Below are positions 59,570 to 64,000 of a stretch of DNA of 64,000 nt, piece after piece. The stretch's first letter is position 1, and every line of letters starts with the position of its first letter. Both the position numbers and the translations under genes were made by a program. Source of the stretch: an uncultured Eubacteriales bacterium (GTDB lineage Bacteria; Bacillota; Clostridia; Oscillospirales; Oscillospiraceae); NCBI GenBank assembly GCA_900544295.1, contig UQUO01000009.1:15596-79595 (forward strand). Reading direction: 5' to 3'. The notes under the pieces were generated by a model. The model had not been told where the DNA came from, made no database searches, and saw nothing but the letters and a program-made list of their open reading frames with translations.

Positions 59570-60128
59570 TTATTCAAACGTTAGCAGCACGGTCTTCGGC
59601 AGCTTTTCACCCGCGTGCGCTTTCAAGTAGCGGGCGGCTTTATTTGCAAAGCGGTGGGTTTTGGTCGTGTCCAGCTCCGCGAGGGCGGTTATTTGTGCCG
59701 GTTGCTGCGTCGAACCGAAACTCGCCCCAGTCGCCGTCGTTGTCGGCCTGGTAGCGGTAGGTGCCGGGAGCGATGCGCTCGATGCGGACGACGTGCAGCT
59801 CGCCGAGCTCGACCAGATTCAGTGTCAGCCTTTCCACTGCGCGGCGGTAGGCGCGCTCGGCGGTTCGCGGGCTGGACGACTCGAACTCAATCGCCAGGTC
59901 CTCAAAGCTCGCGCGCTCGCTGAGCGGCGCGACACGTCCGCAGGTCATGCAGATTGCGTTGCGCTTTTCCAGCAGCGTCTGCTCGCGGTAGCTCAGCTTT
60001 GCAAACGCCTCGCGCACCTTTTCGGCACGTATGCCGTCCCACAGCACGTCAACGTAATCCCAGCTATAGCTTGCCTCAACGTCATTTTCCAGCGGCGACG
60101 CGCTCAGCATGACCTGGGCAATCTTCAA
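59570..60128 (-). CDS. Sigma-70 region-4-like ORF, probably frameshifted near its 3' end
   Basis: The uninterrupted ORF is 59640-60128, 162 residues. VREAFAKLSYREQTLLEKRN, then AICMTCGRVAPLSERASFED and LAIEFESSSPRTAERAYRRA, resemble sigma region 4 with a small CxxC insert. The ORF ends in a low-quality tail (TNNRPRGAGHDQNPPLCK). In another minus-strand frame the DNA encodes a clean tail (ITALAELDTTKTHRFANKAA, RYLKAHAGEKLPKTVLLTFE) to a stop at 59570-59572. So the original protein probably ended there and was shifted around 59690-59710. The TTG start overlaps the upstream stop as TTGA. Confidence 0.6.
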
Positions 60129-60562
60129 AAACCTTCTCGCGGTTGCTTTAGAGCAGCCGCGCTTTTTATGAACTCCTCAACCGCCTCGCGCTGTTCAGCT
60201 CCGTACATGAGCGCGCCCATGCGCCGCGCGGCCTTGTACTCGTCGAGGTTTGAGAACGAGCCAGCCTCTTCCAGCATCCTTGCCCTAAGCAGCGCATTCA
60301 TAACGTCGTGGTGTGCAAAAGTCGAAAATTGAATACCTTTGCCCGCGTCGAAGTCCTTCCATCGCTCGAGCATCGCGGCGGCGCAGGAGAGCTTGTAGTC
60401 CATGAACGTCTCCGGGTCGAATGCACGCTTCCCGAGGAATCTGTGCACAATCTCGTTGAGTTTCGGCTCATAGCCATAGAGGAAACCCTCAAAGGTTTCG
60501 TCTCCATTCACCGACGGCGCGCCACTGCGGAAGGCGTTTTCTGCCTGTTTAAGCGTCAGCAT
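60125..60562 (-). CDS. Sigma-70 region-2-like ORF of the mobile element
   Basis: A 145-residue hydrophilic protein. YEPKLNEIVHRFLGKRAFDP with ETFMDYKLSCAAAMLERWKD and FDAGKGIQFSTFAHHDVMNA, LLRARM, resembles sigma region 2 (core-binding helices and the FDxxKGxxFsTYA-like block). It has no region 4; that lies in the next ORF, whose TTG overlaps this stop. Together the two look like one sigma factor split into two polypeptides. Its ATG lies inside the end of the DUF6076-like gene (14-base overlap). The pair may transcribe genes of the element. Confidence 0.65.
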   Translation of the reverse strand: MLTLKQAENAFRSGAPSVNGDETFEGFLYGYEPKLNEIVHRFLGKRAFDPETFMDYKLSCAAAMLERWKDFDAGKGIQFSTFAHHDVMNALLRARMLEEAGSFSNLDEYKAARRMGALMYGAEQREAVEEFIKSAAALKQPREGF

Positions 60563-61541
60563 TTTTCTCTGCCTCAGCCAATAACGCGCCCTGTGTCATC
60601 TCGGCCTCATATCTCCCGCGCGCGTAATTCGCGTCGGACAGCGCACGCTGCAGCTTGTCTTTCGCCAGCTTGCGCATTGCGTCAGCCGTAGCTTCGTCTA
60701 GTTTGCCACGCCTCTGGCTCTGCAAAATGGTGTTCAGGCGGCGGTTGTAGATTGCTTTCAGCGGATGGTCGGCGGCAAGCTCGCGCTGCCCTCGCCCGCG
60801 CATTGCGCCCACCTGACGGCACGTCCTGCCGCCGGGCGCAAAGCCGCCGCAATACTTTGTGTGCCGCGCGTCGAGCGTGAGGAACCAGCGCCCACAGACG
60901 GCGCACCGGCGCGGCGCGTGGCCTGCGGCAAGACCCTCAAAGAGGTCGGAGCGCAGCAGCCCGACAAACGACACATAGCTCATGCGCCGCACAAGTCTCG
61001 GCGGCTCTCCTACAGCAACATACTGAACCGTCGCATTGGCGAGGGACATCAGGCTGTCGTCAGATGCGTCGAAGTGCGCACCAAATGTGGCGGCGAGGCC
61101 GTCGGGCGTGCGTTCAACGCCGTCGTCATTTATGCTATCAGCCAGCGCCGCCATTGTGCGCTTGTATTCAGCGAGCGAGTACGCGAGCTGTGCGAGCACC
61201 GGAGCTATTTTGCTCAGCAGCGCTCCCTTGCGGAGGCCCGGCTCCTGTGCCGCAGCGAGTCCGTGCGTGAGCATCGCCATATTTAACGCGCGGACTTGTG
61301 TCAGCGCGTCGGGCGAAAAGGCGTCAGCGATGCTAGGAGTGTAGAAGTCGTAGTCCAGTTGCGAAAAAGGCTCCATGTGACTCATCGCATCAAGGATTTT
61401 CGCTGCCGCGCCTCGCGCTCTGTTCATCAACTCATCGGGAACGCTCATCATGGCGAGCGCGGAGATGAACTCGTTGAGTGCCTTGCACGGCTCAATAAGC
61501 GATGTAATGGCCTCATCAGTTAAGCGCGGGCTGTTTCGCAC
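60549..61541 (-). CDS. DUF6076-like zinc-binding protein of the mobile element
   Basis: About 330 residues, first gene of the minus-strand module. The only recognisable part is a C-terminal cysteine/histidine cluster, HAPRRCAVCGRWFLTLDARH with TKYCGGFAPGGRTCRQVGAM, resembling DUF6076 proteins found beside serine recombinases in Clostridia. The start is uncertain. The open frame reaches 61592, overlapping the divergent recombinase gene by 38 bases. I place the start at the GTG 61541 because conserved-looking sequence (RLTDEAITSLIEPCKALNEF) begins soon after. Function unknown. Confidence 0.65.
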   Translation of the reverse strand: MRNSPRLTDEAITSLIEPCKALNEFISALAMMSVPDELMNRARGAAAKILDAMSHMEPFSQLDYDFYTPSIADAFSPDALTQVRALNMAMLTHGLAAAQEPGLRKGALLSKIAPVLAQLAYSLAEYKRTMAALADSINDDGVERTPDGLAATFGAHFDASDDSLMSLANATVQYVAVGEPPRLVRRMSYVSFVGLLRSDLFEGLAAGHAPRRCAVCGRWFLTLDARHTKYCGGFAPGGRTCRQVGAMRGRGQRELAADHPLKAIYNRRLNTILQSQRRGKLDEATADAMRKLAKDKLQRALSDANYARGRYEAEMTQGALLAEAEKNADA

Positions 61542-61554
61542 AAAGGAGGTTAAT

Positions 61555-63168
61555 TTGAAACAGCTAAAAACATACAACACTGCACTGTACATGCGCCTGA
61601 GCCGCGACGATGAGAGTTACGGCGACAGCGTAAGCATCGAGACTCAGCGTACCATTCTTCGTAAATACGCCGCTGAAAACGGACTACGCGTCGTTGATGA
61701 GTACGTTGACGACGGCTGGAGCGGAACAAACTTCGAGCGTCCCTCGTTCAAACGCATGATGGCCGATGTGGACACTGGCAAGGTCAACTGCATCGTAACG
61801 AAAGACCTCAGCCGCTTTGGCAGGGAACACGTCATGATGGACTACTACCTTGAATTCGTGTTCCCGGAGAAGCAGATACGCTACATAGCCGTCACAGAAA
61901 ACGAGGACACCGAGCGCGGATTGAGCGACTTTGTACCGTTCAAAAACCTGTTCAACGAGTGGTTTGCCAAGGACACAAGCCGCAAGGTCAAGGCCGCGCT
62001 GCACTCCAAGTTTGCCAATGGTGAGCGCATCTTTGCCTACGCTCCGCTCGGTTACAAGCGCGACCCGGATAAGAAAAATGCCCTCGTCATTGACGAGGAA
62101 ACTAAGTGGATAGTGGAGAAGATTTTCATTCTAGCCGTTCACGGCGCGGGCGCAGCGCATATTACGCATATGCTCATAAAAGAACGTGTCCCGACTCCCG
62201 GCTGGCTAAATTACACCCGCTATGGTACTTTCGCCAATATCTACGCTGACGCGCCCGAGGAAAAGCGGTATGCCTGGACTATTGCGCAAGTGAAATCCAT
62301 CCTCAAAGACGAGACCTACATTGGCAACACGGTTCACAACAAGCAGACGAACATTTCGTACAAGAGCAAGAAGCGCATACGCAAACCGGAAGAGGACTGG
62401 GTTCGCGTCGAAAACACGCATGAGGCAATCATAGATAGGGACGTATTTTACCAGGTGCAACAGCAGATTGCCAACCGCCGCCGAAAAATGAAGGACGGCA
62501 CCAGGCAAATATTCGCCGGACTCGTCAAATGCGCGGACTGCGGCTGGTCAATGGCATATTCCTTGAAAGCTCAAAGCAAGACGCCATACGGCCTTTACCG
62601 TTGCAGTAAATATGGGCAAGGCACGGGTCAATGCACAGCGCACCACATCCGCTACGACGTACTCTACACCTACGTCCTCGCCCGCGTCCGCCACTGGGCA
62701 AAGCAGGCCGAGATTGACGAGGGTGCGCTGCTCCAGAAACTTCTCAAAACCGGTGATAAAGAGCGTTTGGCGGCGTCTAAGAAGCAAGCCGGCGAACTCG
62801 CAAAGGCCGAAAAGCGCAAAGCCGAGGTTGATAGGCTCTTTACCAGGATGTACGAGGACTGGGCCGCAGGGCGCATCACGGAGTACAACTTCAATATGCT
62901 CTCGCAGAAGTACCAAAGTGAGCAGCAGGAGCTTGAAACAAAGATTGAGGCGCTGAAAGCACAGCTCACCGCGCAGGAGCAGTCCACAGCGGACATCGAG
63001 AAGTGGGTCAAGCTAATACGTCAGTATACCAATCCGACCGAGCTGACCGCTGAACTGCTCAACACGCTGATTGAGAAAATCCTGATACACGAGGCCGTAA
63101 AGCAACCCGACGGCACACGGGAGCAGGAAGTAGAAATCTTCTACCGCTTCGTCGGCAAAATTGATTGA
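61555..63168 (+). CDS. Large serine recombinase (integrase/TnpX-like)
   Basis: A 537-residue site-specific recombinase. The catalytic domain has nucleophile Ser16 in ALYMRLSRDDESYGDSVSIE, then DDGWSGTNFERPSFKRMMAD and CIVTKDLSRFGREHVMM. The recombinase domain has ERIFAYAPLGYKRDPDKKNA and YAWTIAQVKSILKDETYIGN. A zinc ribbon is FAGLVKCADCGWSMAYSLKA / YRCSKYG...GQC, and a coiled coil (residues ~400-490) precedes a DUF4368-like end. TTG start after AAAGGAGGTTAAT. The gene ends 26 bp before the right junction, as is usual for enzymes that integrate and excise the element. No inactivating change is visible. Confidence 0.93.
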   Translation: MKQLKTYNTALYMRLSRDDESYGDSVSIETQRTILRKYAAENGLRVVDEYVDDGWSGTNFERPSFKRMMADVDTGKVNCIVTKDLSRFGREHVMMDYYLEFVFPEKQIRYIAVTENEDTERGLSDFVPFKNLFNEWFAKDTSRKVKAALHSKFANGERIFAYAPLGYKRDPDKKNALVIDEETKWIVEKIFILAVHGAGAAHITHMLIKERVPTPGWLNYTRYGTFANIYADAPEEKRYAWTIAQVKSILKDETYIGNTVHNKQTNISYKSKKRIRKPEEDWVRVENTHEAIIDRDVFYQVQQQIANRRRKMKDGTRQIFAGLVKCADCGWSMAYSLKAQSKTPYGLYRCSKYGQGTGQCTAHHIRYDVLYTYVLARVRHWAKQAEIDEGALLQKLLKTGDKERLAASKKQAGELAKAEKRKAEVDRLFTRMYEDWAAGRITEYNFNMLSQKYQSEQQELETKIEALKAQLTAQEQSTADIEKWVKLIRQYTNPTELTAELLNTLIEKILIHEAVKQPDGTREQEVEIFYRFVGKID

Positions 63169-63190
63169 ATACAAACCAGTATCTTTAAGT

Positions 63191-63208
63191 GTGTGAAACC
63201 GGCGCGAG
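63191..63208. other. Right attachment junction (attR) of the integrative element
   Basis: GTGTGAAACCGGCGCGAG. Element sequence (GTGT) lies left of the shared GAAAC (63195-63199) and host XRE sequence (CGGCGCGAG) to the right. Confidence 0.8.
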
Positions 63209-63818
63209 CATACCGGATACGGCGCTGCTCATCCCCCTTGCGGAGCAGCTGGGCGTCAGCGTGACGGAGCTGCTGCGCTGCGAGCGGCTGGGCAGCGGTA
63301 TTGACGCCGGGCAGGTGGAGGAGCTGGTCAAGGCCGCGATCAGCTACGGCGCGCAGAAGCCGGAGCGCGCCTGGCACAGCGGCGGGCGCTGGCCGGGCCT
63401 GTATGTGCTCTGCCTCCTGCTGGGCGGGGCCTGCCTCGTTTGGGGGCTGCTCTCTGAGCATATCGGCACGTTTTCACCGGTACTCTATCTGCTGAGCTGC
63501 ATTTTCGGCGCATATTTCGTGTTCTTTGCGCCGCTGCGGCTGCCGGACTACTATGACCAAAACCGGATAAGCTCCTTCAGTGACGGGCCCATTCGCCTGA
63601 ACCTGGCGGGCCTGGCCATAAACAACTCCAACTGGCCGTACATGGTCCGCGCCGCCAGGGCCTGGACCTGCGCTGCGATGGCCCTGCCGCCCCTGCTGGA
63701 GCAGCTTCTGTCGCGTCTGTCCCCGTCTCTCTGGCAGTCCGCGGAGCCTGTTTTCTTCGCCGTCACAGTATTGAGCCTGTTTGTCGCGATGTACGTCTCC
63801 GGTAAGCGACACGGTTGA
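63195..63818 (+). pseudogene. XRE-family regulator, 3' fragment
   Basis: About 207 residues without their own start signals. ETGASIPDTALLIPLAEQLG continues the helix-turn-helix of the fragment at 53179, followed by VSVTELLRCERL. The C-terminal part has about four hydrophobic segments (GLYVLCLLLGGACLVWGLLS; FSPVLYLLSCIFGAYFVFFA; TCAAMALPPLLEQL; FFAVTVLSLFVAMYVSG), the common layout of membrane-linked XRE regulators in Clostridia. Rejoined, the protein would be ~250 residues. Loss of its N-terminus by the insertion should abolish DNA binding unless the element excises. Confidence 0.9.
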
Positions 63819-63937
63819 CACGCGCCATGCCCGCCTCGTATCTCTGTAGGGGCGGGGTTCCAGGTTCGCCAGGACGTTGGGTTTCAGGAACTCGCCTGTA
63901 CGTTGCTGTTCTGTTTTACGTTGGTGCTGCCTATTCC

Positions 63938-63977
63938 ACCCCATTTCTTTGGTCTTGCCCAAAGAAACGGGGTGGAG
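63938..63977. repeat. Inverted repeat near the right edge
   Basis: CCACCCCATTTCTTTGG pairs with CCAAAGAAACGGGGTGG (17-bp arms, one wobble). Shortly after, CCCCAAAGAAAAACGCCTTTGGG forms another, shorter repeat. The 182-base stretch 63819-64000 contains this hairpin and no gene that I can support. Confidence 0.65.
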
Positions 63978-64000
63978 CCCCAAAGAAAAACGCCTTTGGG

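Larger units (their letters stand above)
53302..63199. mobile_element. 9.9-kb integrative element with serine recombinase and metabolic cargo
   Basis: The element splits an XRE gene whose two halves rejoin in frame when bases between the two GAAAC copies are removed (9893 bp). The right end carries a large serine recombinase gene ending 26 bp from the junction, the usual place for the enzyme that cut and joined the site. Inside, in order, lie a pucR-type regulator, a DUF917 gene, an NCS1 permease gene and pepD on the plus strand. A minus-strand set of two sigma-like ORFs and a DUF6076-like ORF follows, then the recombinase gene. No conjugation, relaxase or phage structural gene is present, so transfer would need help from another element. 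Confidence 0.85.

Noticed and set aside
53302..63199. Prophage or conjugative element
   Set aside because: No capsid, portal, terminase, relaxase, type IV secretion or replication gene is present; only the recombinase is a mobility gene.
1..64000. CRISPR array, rRNA operon, replication origin
   Set aside because: No regularly spaced repeats, rRNA-like sequence or DnaA-box cluster was seen while reading the window.

Overview
The window looks like a chromosome segment of a GC-rich, Gram-positive anaerobe of the Clostridia, probably a gut Oscillospiraceae relative (for example the Oscillibacter/Flavonifractor/Intestinimonas neighbourhood). This is inferred from AGGAGG-type ribosome binding sites with frequent TTG and GTG starts, lipoprotein signal peptides, a SAM-I riboswitch, a V-type ATPase operon, sodium-coupled transporters and YesM/YesN-type regulation. 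No rRNA or marker gene fixes the species.

Layout. 1-3.9 kb: the 3' end of mnmA, then a GntR (YtrA-like) regulator with an ABC exporter. 4.0-12.8 kb: an HtrA protease, an NSS sodium symporter, a phosphoribosyltransferase, tadA, mntP, a PAP2 phosphatase, a PutP-type symporter and a divergent LysR regulator. 13.0-16.1 kb: a TAXI-TRAP transporter. 16.2-18.3 kb: ispE and an apgM-like phosphomutase on the minus strand. 18.4-27.9 kb: a nine-gene V-type ATPase operon (H-C-I-K-F-E-A-B-D) plus a lipoprotein. 28-37 kb: a ComEC-like metallo-hydrolase, a sigma factor with a membrane partner, a nitroreductase, small flavin, S24-like and SRPBCC proteins, tRNA-Pro, a PQQ-propeller protein, a rhomboid-like protein and a DUF2461 protein. 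37-47.2 kb: a galactose module made of a response regulator, a histidine kinase, a sensor binding lipoprotein, MglBAC and galactokinase. 47.2-53.1 kb: a phosphotransferase, tRNA-Leu, DUF554, an EamA permease, a GH25 lipoprotein, then a SAM-I riboswitch ahead of a nucleotidyltransferase gene and metK.

The most unusual region is 53.3-63.2 kb. An XRE-type regulator gene is cut in two: its first 42 codons lie at 53179-53304 and the rest at 63195-63818, and the two parts join in frame. Between them sits a 9893-bp insertion flanked by a shared GAAAC core. A large serine recombinase gene ends 26 bp from the right junction. The insertion carries a metabolic cargo (PucR regulator, DUF917/S-methyl-thiohydantoin-desulfurase-like protein, NCS1 permease, PepD dipeptidase) and a minus-strand module with a DUF6076-like zinc protein and a sigma factor split over two overlapping ORFs. 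I read it as an integrative element that delivers a nitrogen-compound or hydantoin-type utilisation operon; the substrate is an inference.
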